A stretch of 64,000 bases of DNA from Hermodice carunculata (GCA_964020975.1 OZ026619.1:91306962-91370961), one strand, 5' to 3'. Positions 49,501 through 59,950 are shown, counted from the first letter of the stretch. Notes: generated by a model from the letters alone, not told the origin. Program-made: numbers and translations.

Positions 49501-52500
49501 TATGCTGCATCAACCAATGGTTCAGAAAAGCATAAACATAATCACAGATGTTAAGCCAACAATAAGAGAAAGGTTGCATACAGAAAAAAGAAGAGATTCA
49601 AGAGTTACCAAAATACCTAAATGCATCTTCCATTACCAATGTGAAGAAAGAAATTTCACTCCTCGCGTGAGACAGTCAGTTACCCGTTAAAGGCAACTGG
49701 TGCTTTTAAACCTGTCCTCTCAACCCTTAACACAGATTCTGCATTCACTACAGACTTATGATTTCCCAAAATAAATAGGGCATACCACTCAAAACCCAAG
49801 ATATAGCCAATTTGTGCCATATATAAAAAGAGCCATGGTACGCTTGCCATCTCTTGGTTCTCAGACTCATCATTCAATTGACTTGACAGCAAAGAAAAAA
49901 TACTGGCCTGCACAGTTTTCCTGATATTTATGATACGGGAATGTTATTCTGTCCCTCCTGTATAACAGAGAGTCTTAAAACACAGCCCACAGCACAACAT
50001 AGCAATGTGCATCTATATTTCACATAATTCAGAAACTCCCTTTGATAATGCCAGCCCCAAAACATAATGTGGGCTATATATATTGTGAGATCTCGCAGGG
50101 AGTGCAACATTGAACGGTATCTTCATGCCACTTTTTTGTTAACTGTCCCAAACAAAAATAATTCTTTCTTTCTTTTTTCTCGTTCTCTCTTTCTTACTTT
50201 TTTCTTTCTCCCTTTCTTTCTTTGCGTCCACACTGATCCAGTGACACAAACAGCTTAAGGTCGAGAGAAATGAAAGAAAAATATAATGGTGAAATACCTA
50301 ATGATGAGGTCTTTCAACTGATGGGCTGCAAGTTGATTCAAATACATGTTAGAATCCATTTGAAGAATGCTACTGTAGGTATCATTCCATTGTCGATATT
50401 CGTCTTGCCATTTTTGTGTGTGGTTGTTATCTGAAATGTCGTGTCTCCACATCAGTTTAACGTATTGTGTGATGAGAGATATTGTAGTCGGTCTCATCAA
50501 TCCAAACGGGAACGATTCATTCAGTGAAAACCGATATAGCATCGAAGCCCTGCAACATACATCACAGAGTTTATGGTGAAACAGCAGAAAAGTTCAGATT
50601 CATTTGTTTTACATGGATGATGAAACAGGCTAATGACATATTGAGTGATTCTCCAAGACAAAGGTGTAGGCATGTGTATCCTACCGTTTGATGTCTTGAA
50701 GGCAACCAAAGGACTCGAAAAAAGCCCACTGAGCACGGTCAAAATGCTATAAACTCTCTTCACTGCCAGCCAAGACCGAGTAACGAACCTGCGTCTTACA
50801 GGTGAAAGGCAAGCGAGCAATCCCTTAGCTGACCCTGCAGGCCCTAACAGCAGAGGTTCACATTTTCTAGTAATCGATGACTTGGACAGCAATGCTGGTA
50901 TTGAATGGAAGGTCTTTCTACAAGGAGTTTGAAACGTTAATCACTGTGAAAATATAAGGAATTTAGGCCATCTGTATCTAATATTTGGGGCAGGAACTAA
51001 TTTCCATTATCACTTCTGATAGGTTGTGTATATTCTATGGAGTTGAATTATAAAAATTACAGAGCCAGTAAAAGTCACCATAACCACTTCTCATTCTCGA
51101 GTCACTTAACAAACGGTCATAAGCAGCGACAAACCACATGCCAACAAAATAATTTTAGGGGCTTCATAGAGATGCCTTTGGTTGCATAGATGATTTACAA
51201 TAAGCCTACCGTATTGGTGCCCATGGTGAGAATCGTGGCACCCCCTTTGCCTCCACCCCAGATGGCTATCATGATATTGGCCATCCACCCAAGCGATATC
51301 TAGCATATAATGATGTCTTGATTGTTCATTTGACCCACGGTGTACCAAAGTTGTTTGGCATTCTTCAGCACTTTAATATTGATCACATTTATACCCATAG
51401 CTATACTGTCTGTCAATGAAAAATCACAAACACAATTTGTTTGGTAAAATTTTGCAAGAAGTCAGAACTCTGTCTCAATCCTACATTTTGAAGTCCTTGG
51501 TGACCCTAGGAGTGAACTAATTGAGGAACTTGTTCTTCATATGCCACTGGACATATATTGTGTAATTTTATCCAAATTAGATAGTGTCATTACCATATCC
51601 AAACTGTAGTCCTAATGAAACAAATCCAAGTCAATTCCAACCAAAGGCAATGTTCCTTGGTATTTATAGCTGATTCACATAAATTTAAAGTTCGTCTGTA
51701 TCCTAAAGGGTTCAAAACGTATATGCATAGGTCAAGAGGGTCAAAAAAAGCCATGTCTAGATTTAACATGCCATAATGCAAAAAGTTTTGTTTAAAGTTA
51801 TAGGCCTGAATTATTGGCTTGAATAGGTGCATCATTCATGTGCATATGGGACCATATACTTCATTAAAGGGACCAAAATCTGCAGCACATCAGAGAATTT
51901 GTAAGCACAGGTTCCTAATTTGTTGAAATATCAATAGATTTCAGCATTTAAAAGGTACTAATTGCAACCACTGTCTCAACAATGATCATCATCCATACAA
52001 GTGCACTAAGTGACACTAACACCAACATCAATCCATCAGAAAAGCGCCCTACACATAAAATGACCATCAACTAGAACCCAAACAACATGATTATACAATT
52101 CGATGTGTTTTTGACGTGTAGCTAAAGCCGTGATGTTGTTTTGAAGGAGATAAACTAAGAGTATTTCAAAAAGTAAAGTTTTTGAATGTGCAAATATAGT
52201 GGGGAAAAGTCAAAACATTCTGAGAATTTACAAGTACACCGGTTCAAATGTCAAACATCAGCCAGATACAAGTGACATCAGGTCTCAAAACACAAAACAG
52301 TAGTCAAATTGCATTACAATAGCCAAAAATTGTAAGCATAGCAGTCACATTTCAAGTATGGTTTCCGAAGTATTTTTGAAAGGAAATTTAACTGTTCCAA
52401 AAAGCATAAAATCCCATACCTCATATAATAAGTCCTTTATTCAGGTAAGGATTTATAATTCAAAAAGTGGAGTATGCCATTGAAAGTCATCTGCAAGTCA

Positions 52501-52613
52501 GCTAAGCATAATGTACATCTAACTCATGGTTTTATAAAGTTCAAAAGGTCAAATTGTAAAACGGTCCTTATTATTGTAAAAGTCTACCACATGTATCAGA
52601 AAAAGCGTTAGGT

Positions 52614-52666
<53 letters not shown>

Positions 52667-55397
52667 GAGAGAGAACAATCGTGTTGAAATTCCTAAAGGT
52701 AACTGTACGTACAGCTGTCTTCCATGTAACAGTTTAAATTTTTTTCATTGACAATCAGACATAGGTCATCTTGTCAGTCAGCTGATTTTGATGCTAATTA
52801 TTCATACAAGAGAGAAAGAGAGAGAGAGATGCAGAGAGAGAGCCAAATATGTATAAGTTTACCTATTCATTGAAAGTATCCATGTATCAGCTGTGCATCA
52901 AACACTTTGAGCCAACCTGTCATGATTTTCACAATAACAAACTATATTCATCAAACAATTATAAAAAAACAACATCAGTCCCCCTACACTTCCACTGCAG
53001 TATGTGCAGAAAATGCCTGAATATTCGAATTGTAAGCAAAATATATAATAGTTCCACGAAAAGAGACGCAAACAACAATTTTCAATGATAGTGATGAGAC
53101 CAAACCGAATACCAGCTCAACCTTGTCAGATCCAGTATCATTTTTGAAATCGTAAGACCTGCTTGTGTTCATCGTCGGAAGGATCAATGAACAACAATAA
53201 TGAAATTTAAGTGAACGAGGGTATTTTCTTCATAACTTGGAACAGGTTACCAACATTGGCAAGAGTGCCATTGTTTTATTGGGTATCACCTGTGGGGTGA
53301 TTTTGAAGAATGGCTTCAATTCCCTATATAAGGGCTGCAACAAAAACCCTGCAATAATTACACTTCCATGCTGCATCATGCCACATTTGGCAAGCAGTAA
53401 TCGCTACTGTGCCTTGGGCATGATACAGGTTGGGAGTTCCTATAAAGTGGTGGTACGTCAAGGGGGCTGTTCCCACACCACTATTAGCAGACTGGTAGCT
53501 TATCATCAGCAAACTGGGTCCATAGATGACAGGCCTCATTCTGGGTGAGAAAGAGTAACGACAGCAACACAAGATACGCATATATGGCTCCTCTATCTCT
53601 GAAGCAGATTTCGAACTGCCAGTGGCACAGCTACAGAAAACACATGGGAGACAGAACCCACAATAAGCAGTCTGACAGTAAGGCGATGTCTGAGGGAAAA
53701 TCACCTGAATGCCAGACGACCTCTTAGGGGAAATGAATTAAGCACTGTTTCCCCACTAAAATCGCCTTGTATGGTGCTGCCAACATGCCTAATGGAGCCA
53801 AGTACAGTGGAGAGGGATTTTATTCTCGGACAAATCTTGCTTTTGCTTGGAAATGGTTGTCTGGCAGAACATGTGTGGTGTAGATGTGGGGAGAGGTATA
53901 TCGACTGTTGCATTCACCAAGCCAACAGATGGGGCGGTGCAAACTTAATAGTATGGGCGGGCATCTCCATACATCACAGAACTCCCTTAGTGGTTGTGGA
54001 TGGCACATTTGCCGCTTAGCAGTATACTGACATGTTCCCTCAGCCTCATCATCTGCCCCTTTGTCAGCAACACCAAGATGTTGTGCTGTTCTAGCAAGAC
54101 AATGCATGTCCTTACTCAGCTTATGCTAACATGGCCCTTTTGCAGGCCAACAACTTTGATGTTTTGCCATTGCCAGCATATTGTCTGGACATGAGTCCCA
54201 TTGTGCATTTGTGGGATCAACTTGGCCAGCAACTGTCCAGAAGGATGCCTTACCCCGACCACCTGATGATAACTCATCCAGGGCTTATCAGAAGAGGTGG
54301 GACCACATCCCTCGGTACAGAACTTAGAGTCTCATCCAAAGAATGCATGGCAGATGTCAAACCTGTGTAGCTGGTGGTGGTGACCATATGCTCTATTTAA
54401 ATGTGACTTGTGAAACTAGACATTGAAAGAGCCCCCTGGTGAACTCACAATATGTTACGCATCAATGCATTGGGATATTTCATGATCCAGTGAAACTCTC
54501 AAACTGTCTGTATGTATGGTAGAAACATGTGTGCAGGAGATTAAAATTTTGAACATTAATTCCATTATGCGTTTTCATTAACTGACAATGTAAATCATTG
54601 TTGCTCTTTGCAAAAACAAACAAACGCTGCTTTGGCTGTTCAAGGTGCTCGACTGTCACCAGAATATGCAAAGGGTCACCAAACTATGTGACTCGTGTAA
54701 TTTTCATGACGGGAAACATCAGGATGTTTTCAATTCTGCCACACAAGACTGTAGATTACGTGATTTGCAAGGTATAAGATTAAATTATTAGAGAACAATT
54801 GAAAGAAACTCGATTTTTCCATAAATGAACGTCATGAAAAAGGTTTTTGAAGTTTTGAGGACCAAAATCCATCAAAAAACAATTTAAGGCACTTGCTTGA
54901 GCAGTCAATAATCCAGTATGAGCCAAACCACATCCAATTTAAGCAAATCCACTTGTTTAGAAATTTTTTTTAGAAACTTAAACAATCTTAATGAATGATT
55001 CTTTTTAAGCACATGTCAGAATTTCTTTGGAATTAGTTTGGGAATGGCAAAGTAATCAAATACATTATCATTCCAAAAACCACCGAATCTCAAACTGAGG
55101 AGATTTATTCACAAAACAAAAAAAAAAGGCCTGCAAAATCTAAGATTTGATTTTTATTTAGCAGACAACAATATCATCCTTAAAATAAGTCTGCCACGTG
55201 ATAGTGGTCAAGATTTGCAATATACTTACCGAATCGTATTGGCATTACATATGGTAATTGCAGGGAATTTCAAAGGCCTTTGGTATTTGCTCTGAAGACG
55301 TATGGAGGTAGGATATGAAATCAGTTTTCTTGTTGACGCAAGTGCATACAAACCAAACCATGTCGCCATGCCCATAAGGGTCAAAGCCCATATTAGC
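28932..55397 (-). CDS. DEG/ENaC sodium-channel subunit, gene B (nine exons, N-terminal exon missing)
   Basis: This is a near-complete channel subunit on the minus strand. Exons in order of translation are 55397-55230, 50549-50298, 49395-49283, 48464-48280, 43422-43299, 36805-36073, 33420-33329, 29990-29889 and 29005-28932. All junctions have AG/GT borders and all phases fit (2, 2, 1, 0, 1, 2, 1, 1). Domain order is TM1, [13 protein letters not shown], finger, [16 protein letters not shown]...[36 protein letters not shown], a long insert, [15 protein letters not shown]2 with GGS, and a tail ending PEIKCPP. About 573 residues are visible. The cytoplasmic N-terminus with the usual His-Gly motif and the start codon were not found between 55400 and 64000. 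Likely an ASIC/FaNaC-like gated cation channel; the gating stimulus is unknown. Confidence 0.93.
29889..29990 (-). CDS. Gene B exon, TM2 and selectivity filter
   Basis: This 102-nt exon (acceptor atattag, donor gtatgt) encodes [12 protein letters not shown] followed by [21 protein letters not shown]. It keeps G-x-S and the TM2 Glu and differs from gene A at only a few residues, so it is the best conserved exon of the pair. Confidence 0.95.
31860..33040 (-). repeat. Lophotrochozoan-type interspersed repeat, copy 1 (inverted)
   Basis: The reverse complement reads cgtccgtctgtcgtctgtcc, then ttacattttcaacttct, cttggtggtgatgtgc, taggtgggtctgtaccat and attcgggtccttgtc. It matches 45041-45960 over most of its length. 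It carries an A/C-rich tract at 31981-32220 and an A tract at 32831-32875. It lies in the gene B intron before the TM2 exon and largely explains why that intron is longer than its counterpart in gene A. Confidence 0.8.
33329..33420 (-). CDS. Gene B exon, pre-TM2 palm strand
   Basis: This 92-nt exon (acceptor tttag, donor gtcagt) encodes [19 protein letters not shown] and then [12 protein letters not shown]. It is a direct counterpart of 3188-3279 in gene A, and the donor sequence is the same. Confidence 0.93.
33765..33820. repeat. (TA)n left of the TIR element
   Basis: About 55 bases of TA directly abut the left end of the inserted element. Gene A has only gatatacatatga at this site. Confidence 0.95.
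33821..35557. mobile_element. Non-autonomous TIR element, 1.74 kb, with GATCAAAT palindromic arrays
   Basis: Left end ATGGAATGCCGTTTTTTGTT; the right end inverted is ATGGAACGCCGTTTCTTGTT. The TIRs run about 60 bases at roughly 90% identity and continue into GATGATTAAATATTTGATCA. The element is flanked by (TA)n on both sides. Subterminal zones (33835-34035, 34262-34400, 35155-35540) are dense with variants of TTTGATCA, TTTGTTCA and AAATCGATTT. The middle holds a copy of the 19825-20042 repeat (34055-34262) and a three-unit imperfect tandem of about 65 bp (34720-34925). No transposase is seen. It lies in the intron of gene B between the 733-nt exon and the pre-TM2 exon. Confidence 0.85.
34055..34262 (+). 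repeat. Dispersed repeat, copy 2, nested in the TIR element
   Basis: Second copy of the about 215-bp SINE-like repeat seen at 19825-20042, same orientation, sitting between two GATC-rich zones of the host element. Confidence 0.8.
35558..35594. repeat. (TA)n right of the TIR element
   Basis: About 36 bases of AT directly after the right TIR. Sequence homologous to the gene A intron resumes at 35595. Confidence 0.95.
36073..36805 (-). CDS. Gene B exon with Cys block and enlarged knuckle-region insert (733 nt)
   Basis: The acceptor is ttgttgtag and the donor gtaagt. It encodes [21 protein letters not shown], then about 220 residues ending NLEFYK, with sequons NIS, NHT, NLT and NTS. The best conserved core shared with gene A includes [31 protein letters not shown] and [17 protein letters not shown]. 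It has the same length and phase as the gene A exon. No known domain is recognised inside the insert. Confidence 0.93.
37085..37760. repeat. Tandem duplication, 281-bp period, headed by a palindrome
   Basis: Units begin at 37085 and 37366 with the palindromic run attagcat.gattatgctaat. They continue through tgtgaat.gtc.c.actggct, ttgacaattggc and (third, partial, near 37730) gagctctggcattgcattgg. It lies in the large gene B intron. Confidence 0.8.
37780..40140. other. Large gene B intron, no recognised gene
   Basis: No coding sequence recognised. 38700-38740 holds two inverted TCGTAATTACGA-type palindromes, a simple-repeat type common in animals. Confidence 0.45.
40310..41023 (-). mobile_element. 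Decayed LINE, C-terminal RT and Cys-rich end
   Basis: Minus-strand frames read [18 protein letters not shown] and [13 protein letters not shown] (RT thumb, 'NKWNL.VN..KTK' and 'YLGI...G'), and further on [19 protein letters not shown] (the 'C..C....DDE.HyllyC' end of many invertebrate LINEs). Several breaks separate the parts. 41403-41212 may be an upstream remnant, but that is unsure. It lies in the large gene B intron. Confidence 0.75.
42204..42615. repeat. Three-unit degenerate tandem repeat, about 165-190 bp
   Basis: gtatgtcagatagatt, gcgggtcaaataggtt and gtaggtcaaataggtt (about 42204, 42370 and 42559) are each followed by tatgcacg.-like and ttttatgtc.ga-like runs, with cacagacaga-rich linkers. 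Confidence 0.65.
43141..43264. repeat. Perfect 62-bp tandem duplication
   Basis: 43141-43202 and 43203-43264 are identical base for base (gtagaagatatccaaaatta to agcaactgca). It lies 35 bases beyond the donor of the PYGNC exon. It is either very recent or an assembly artefact. Confidence 0.95.
43299..43422 (-). CDS. Gene B exon, PYGNC / CGCR thumb segment
   Basis: This 124-nt exon (acceptor atttacag, donor gtatac) encodes [13 protein letters not shown], then RSCLMNCTS and [11 protein letters not shown]. These are the family's conserved 'PYG.C...C...C.....C.C' disulphide-forming thumb residues. It begins in phase 0 and ends in phase 1, as the neighbouring exons require. Confidence 0.94.
44235..44425. 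repeat. Tandem duplication, 94-bp period, GC-raised
   Basis: gcttgcagcgccac recurs at 44263 and 44357, each followed by cactcgttgt.gacagtataa, catata and aaaggt.tg.agg. The minus-strand frame across it repeats for that reason and is probably not a protein. Confidence 0.8.
45041..45960 (+). repeat. Lophotrochozoan-type interspersed repeat, copy 2
   Basis: Starts tttttagctcagctgatctt and carries gtcatccatcgtcccttcgt. An internal unit, actttaaac.tggtgg..atgt with gggtct.taccatgtttgtt, occurs at about 45142 and 45836. The matching end, gtcagctgagtatgggctgt with caccgccctctta, lies near 47855-47893, so the full element may span 45041-47893 with other sequence inserted. Confidence 0.75.
46483..46588. 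repeat. (TA)n microsatellite, two blocks with (AAAT)n
   Basis: TA runs at about 46483-46538 and 46565-46588 separated by aaataaataaataatt-type sequence. Confidence 0.95.
46605..47095. repeat. Tandem duplication, 236-bp period
   Basis: Both units share aatgcatt..ttgcgc, aaaatggcgct, gcatttggattt, gcttcagacacaac.gag (46734 and 46970), gtaagtca and tctggtaactcgga-type runs ending acacctg.aa. Confidence 0.85.
48280..48464 (-). CDS. Gene B exon, GLKILVHD palm strands
   Basis: This 185-nt exon (acceptor taccacag, donor gtattt) encodes [15 protein letters not shown], then [15 protein letters not shown] and [16 protein letters not shown]. It corresponds to the family's 'aGi.v.ihd......G..v.PG..t.i.l' palm segment. 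Confidence 0.95.
49283..49395 (-). CDS. Gene B exon, GQCYTFN block
   Basis: This 113-nt exon (acceptor ctgcag, donor gtgggt) encodes [13 protein letters not shown] and [16 protein letters not shown]. The G-x-CYTFN motif is diagnostic of DEG/ENaC channels. It ends in phase 1, matching the next exon's two leading bases. Confidence 0.95.
49530..49995 (+). repeat. Dispersed repeat copy 2
   Basis: Partner of 11400-11810, here inside the gene B intron between the finger exon and the GQCYTFN exon. Reading frames across it are fortuitous. Confidence 0.6.
50160..50225. repeat. CT/CTTT-rich polypyrimidine tract
   Basis: A TTTC/CTTT-rich run on the plus strand inside the gene B intron below the finger exon. 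Confidence 0.85.
50298..50549 (-). CDS. Gene B exon, extracellular finger domain
   Basis: This 252-nt exon has acceptor ttgcag and donor gtattt. It joins the TM1 exon to give [17 protein letters not shown]. It carries sequons at NES, NHT and NDT and ends HQLKDLIIR, matching the family's 'dlf..C' run-up to the Cys-rich block. Confidence 0.88.
50900..52600. other. Gene B intron, no recognised gene
   Basis: This is intron between the TM1 and finger exons. No coding sequence, RNA gene or long repeat was recognised. Confidence 0.5.
52621..52672. repeat. (GA)n microsatellite
   Basis: About 50 bases of GA with one TGA interruption. A shorter impure GA run follows at 52810-52842. Confidence 0.95.
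53378..54402 (+). mobile_element. Decayed Tc1-like DNA transposase, copy 1
   Basis: Remnant of a DDE/D transposase. In order: an HTH part ([20 protein letters not shown]), [88 protein letters not shown], and the C-terminal [18 protein letters not shown]. Frame changes and stops break it in several places. The second and third catalytic Asp (QDNA, LDMSP) remain. The first (normally FTDESRF) is lost: that stretch reads [12 protein letters not shown]. TIRs were not pinned down. It lies in the gene B intron between the TM1 and finger exons, on the opposite strand. Confidence 0.9.
54450..55225. other. Gene B intron between Tc1 remnant and TM1 exon
   Basis: Nothing recognised beyond a possible Tc1 end (gtcaccaaactatgtgactc, 54676-54695). 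Confidence 0.4.
55230..55397 (-). CDS. Gene B exon, TM1
   Basis: The acceptor is tttgtag just above 55397 and the donor gtaagt just below 55230. The exon encodes [20 protein letters not shown], a hydrophobic first membrane span, then [13 protein letters not shown], the family's post-TM1 signature. The first base completes a codon begun in an unseen upstream exon, so the start codon lies further upstream. Confidence 0.95.
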
Positions 55398-55449
55398 CTA
55401 CAAAATATATTCATAATACACTGTGCATCTGAAAATAAATTAATATAGT

Positions 55450-56890
55450 ACATGCTGGTGGCTGAATTGCCCTTACTACCAAATCATTCTATTCTTGATA
55501 CCATGTTGAGTATCGCCAGGCTCTAATTACTACCAAAAATTATTCTTTATCTAGAAGTGGGTGTTGTTACAGTGGTTGCAAAAATAAGTATCTCAGTTTT
55601 TGTAATTGTTGTTTTAACTTGCCATTTGAATTTTCTACGGTATATTTACATTTATTCACTGGTGGTATTTTTATAGTAATTTTGTTTTCATTTTTTTGAC
55701 CACGTGCAAATTATTTGGCTGTTGTGTATCACATTAATTGTAGCGGCCGAAGCTAAAAAATTTGCGGTTATAAATAAATAAATAAATGATGATGATGATG
55801 GTGATGATGATAAACAAAAAACCCGTACTTTTTACCCAATTATCCTTTACGTTTCTGAATCATGCTGCACAGCTGTTGTTGCACTTGAACGTCCTTTCTG
55901 ACGTTCGGCAGATCTTTGTGTATATTACACTTCTGAAGATTGAAAATAGGCTACGTTGATCACGTGACCGAAGTGACATCATACATGTTTAGTATATTTA
56001 GATCCAGGACCTTTCCTTTCTTATTTGTGATACATGAAATGAAGTTATGCACAATCATACACTCAACATCTGTTTCCGGACAAACTTGTATATCATTTAG
56101 AAATTACAGCCAACATTATTTTGTTCGGATTAAGGACAGGTAAGACACCAAAAATAAATCCCACTTTAGTCAATCCTAGCTCAAAATGTATTCGCGTTAG
56201 GATAACATATCATACGTGTGTGTACTCGTCATACTCCAAAGAATTTATATGTTCCGTATTTTGGTGTATGTGATGTTAATTGTTGAATAAACTATTGAAA
56301 GTTGACCGCAAAGCATCCACCCCATAAATGTCGATATAAGTCACTAGTTATTTGTGGTAAAATCATAATTACACTTGCATCTTAATCCTGACATATTGGC
56401 AACAAAAAAGATCCTGCGATTTTTTTATGGTTGGTTTCGTTTTTCTGTAATCCATCCTCAAAGTTTGACGTTTCAATTTCCCTTTGATTTTCAGGATGTT
56501 CATTTTCTTCATTTCATAGAAAAAGAACGAAGCAAAATTTAGAAAATCGCTGAATTGCTTTTGCAGTTCAGACATTAAAGAATCAAAAGCCGTTAACCGG
56601 ATTAAATTTCTCCCAGCCGTTTTCTTGGAATAACCATTCTTAGGTGGGGCTCTCGTCGTATTATCCTTTCTGAGAAAATGAGCTTCAAAGGCCTTTGATG
56701 TTGATCATTTGCCTCTGAAACAATACCATTTGCTCAAGTTGAGTTGATATTTGTACAAAACGTAGCTCACATCGTCTCTGAACATTTGGGGAGGTTGTCA
56801 ATCAATTCTTGGCCAATCACATGAATAAAAGAGCCTTTGAAGTACGGAAAACATTATTCAGCGATCTGTCAAACGGCGATAGCGACAGTC
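55450..56890. other. Upstream of TM1 exon, no recognised exon
   Basis: I searched both strands for the DEG/ENaC N-terminal exon (His-Gly motif, phase 2 end) and did not find it. A (GAT)n run lies at 55788-55812. The 68-codon minus-strand frame at 56575-56369 is not recognised. Confidence 0.5.
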
Positions 56891-57060
56891 TGGTTTCAAA
56901 GTATGACGTCATGGATGCGGCCCTTCCGGCCCCGTGACCTGAAGCCTGGCAACGGAAGTTGTGTTGCCTTGCTTCGGTGACGCAGCCTGCGGCCGCTCGT
57001 GGTCAGTATGCGGATGGCGGGTTTGGTCTTCCGCCCCTTACCTCTTCACCCCTTTTCAGG
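56890..57060. promoter_or_regulatory. GC-rich, CpG-containing patch with CRE-like site
   Basis: Clearly richer in G+C than its surroundings, with ggatgcggcccttccggccc and gcctgcggccgctcg and the palindrome TGACGTCA at 56904-56911. It could be a promoter (gene B lies downstream on the minus strand) or the end of an unrelated element. No TATA box or start is evident. Confidence 0.25.
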
Positions 57061-57399
57061 GATAGTGTTTTATTGTATTTACTCGTCTCCTATCTGTATA
57101 CTTTATGTAGTTAGCTTGTTAGACTTGTCTTTACACTTTACTTAGTTAGCTTGTCATTATTTTGTAGTTGTTTTCTCAATGAGTTTCATTTCTCTTTCCA
57201 GCCTGAGCTTTGTAACGCTAGTTTGTGTGTTTTCTCTTGTGTTCACGTTTATGCTTTATTTCAATCTGTTTATTTGTACTTTTATTTCCTCATCCCTGGG
57301 TTCCGATAAAATGTTATTATGTACGTGGGTATCGTTGATTAGGGTGTCAGTTTTTTTCCCCGCCTGTCTCTGGTGTGAAGGACCACTGGGGTAATCAAT

Positions 57400-59950
57400 C
57401 GCGGCACGGCCTTTGAAGTTTGAAGGGACATCGTCTGACGATTCCCGCTCCTCTTGAACATTTAAAGTCTCCCTTCATTAGAACGCAAAACAAGCAAGAT
57501 AACTATAAAGTAAACCACTAAGGCTATGATATGTTACCATGTTTGCATCTTTTCCCTGCCCACAAGCATACTTTCGACATGCTGCCTTATTTCGCATTGC
57601 CGCCCTGATACCACTCTCTTTTTGCCATGGGCCGTTGCTACCTGCAGCCACGTGACAGGCTGTTAGGTATGATTGACGGGTGGCATTGTTCCATTTGGCG
57701 GCTGAAATCCAAAAGAATGACACATGGACATTCGGATGTCCACATGCCTGTGTGGTTTTTGGCGTTTGTATCATATTTCTACTGTAGTTAAAAGCTCGAA
57801 ATTTTGACAACTAATAGAAAGGACATTCATCTTGTAAAAACCGTTGAAATTTCAAAATCGGCCCTGCAAAGGTTTTTGGTGTCTTAAATGTCCTTTATGT
57901 AGTTATTTTCTGAAGTTCTCATGGTTGATTTAAAAAATGTGCGACATGTTCATTAAAACACTGGCAAAGCCATACATATCCTGACAGTAAAAACTTGAAA
58001 ATGGGCTGAAAGTATATGTCTTGTCTATATGACACTACACATGGTCTTTTTTGTTATCTTGAATTTTGTAGAAACAATTTGATTAAATTAGCCCCCATGT
58101 ATCAAAGGCTAAATAAAAAATGTTGGTAAAAATGACAGAATAGATATAATTACTGCGAAACCTATTTAGTTTTCACGTTTTATGCACGTTAAATTAAAAA
58201 ATCGTTTGAATATTTACTTTTGTTTGTTAATTTACCTTAAGAGCATCTTTACTAAGACTCTAACCAATTCCCAAAACGTTCAGAACACATGAATATCCTT
58301 CAATCGGCACCAACATTGTTAATCATGCATTATCTACTTAGAAGCTAAAATTGAAATTAAAGTAAATTGAATCACAAAACTGGTTTAAATATTGCATGTA
58401 AATACAAATCATAATTCGTGTCTTCTACGTATCTAGTTTCTCCTCTTTCGAGAAGCACACAGTTTCACAGGTGTTTGCAGAACACATTGCAGGATTGGTT
58501 AGCCTCATATGGTGTTTGTGCACTGGCATGGTAAAACGTTAGAAGCGTTAAGGATGGTCGATGGTTTCCTTACCGGGAAAACAAATGTAAAAAAATATTC
58601 TTCAAGCTTTATATTATTTTGCTCACAGTAGTTCAGTGTTGTACAACCTCACATGTCAAGACACAAACCCTGGAATCTTGCAGCTCGCTTCTTGCATTTT
58701 AGTCAATTTATGTCATCAAACAGAATCATGGATTTTAACCGCCATCTGTCAGGGGAGGAATTGGAAACAGCAGCACAGCTCAAAACCATTCTGTACCTTT
58801 TGGACCTATTGAAAATAAACTGCAATTTGGTACTGAAAAAGCCTTTTTTCCACTTATGTAACATAATTGAACATGTTTCGTATTATTGCACCACATAAAT
58901 TCTCATCCGGGGAAAGTTGTTGGTATGTCAGCATATAATAATCTGCTGAGGGGGAAAAGAATGAATTTTTCAAAACATTTTTGGCCTTTTCTGTTCTGGG
59001 CTGACCTCCCTCATCATATGGTCACATTTTGTGACTCGCACATCCTCCCCGCAGTTTAATATGGGGAAAATGGCAACAATAATTATTACCTCTACATTTG
59101 TTGTCAAATAACCATGAAAATTTGGTTACATTAAAGCGTACTTGCAAGGTGACGAGACGTTCTTAAAGTAAGACAGAAAATAACATGATAATTACAAAAA
59201 TGCCTGAATTATACTGCAAGTATAACTTTCACGAAATTGAGTGTCACTGTAATGCCATATGCTTTTGTTGCAGCTCAAATGGTATTGGATGGTAAGTGTT
59301 ACAAACATGTACCGTGGGAATAAAAGGCTGCATCAAGAAAGTGCACCATCTCCAACTGCTCAAGTATTTTTAACGATTGTTCGAGCAAGAAAATCACCAA
59401 TCACAACATATGAAACAACCCGTATGCGACATTCTCTAAGTTTTCCATCCTCCGTTGACGTCACTGGACAACCATTCCCCTTCACTAGATGGTGCGATTT
59501 AATCGAATGGTGACTAGTATTTAACTTCTCTATATAATCTCTGGAGAGTATACACAGTAAAAGGTCCCAATGGTTGAGCAGAGGATAATATGGATATGAA
59601 CTTATATAGCAACTATAGGACAAAGCCAAGCTCAGGGTCAGCTGTAAAGCAGAAACAAATGGCCTGAAATTGATACCGGGTCAATAATTGTCAAGTATTG
59701 AAGTGCACATGGTTTGTAAAGACCCTGCTGGTGCAAACACGTTAGCTGTAAGTTACTTTCCCTTTCACGTTAAACATAATTATATCATGTACACAATCAA
59801 GCCACACTTGAAGAAACAGTCAGTTGATTCATAGCCTACATATGTTTGACACATTGTCATTCATTGTGGCATGTAAAATTTAATGATTCTGTGAGCAGAA
59901 AAGAGGGCCAAAATTAAATTTGTTTACTGAAAAATTATGTTCTTTTGTGT
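57400..59950. other. No recognised gene
   Basis: A 110-codon minus-strand frame (57810-57478; CGHPNVHVSFFWISAAKWNN) has no family resemblance and no clear splice context. Nothing else was recognised. Confidence 0.4.

Noticed and set aside
56830-57460. Element bounded by two gcctttgaag strings
   Set aside because: The strings are in direct orientation and only about 10 bases long. No other end structure supports an element.
57478-57810. 110-codon minus-strand frame with several Cys residues
   Set aside because: No recognised domain, no splice context, and it does not fit the missing DEG/ENaC N-terminal exon (no His-Gly motif).
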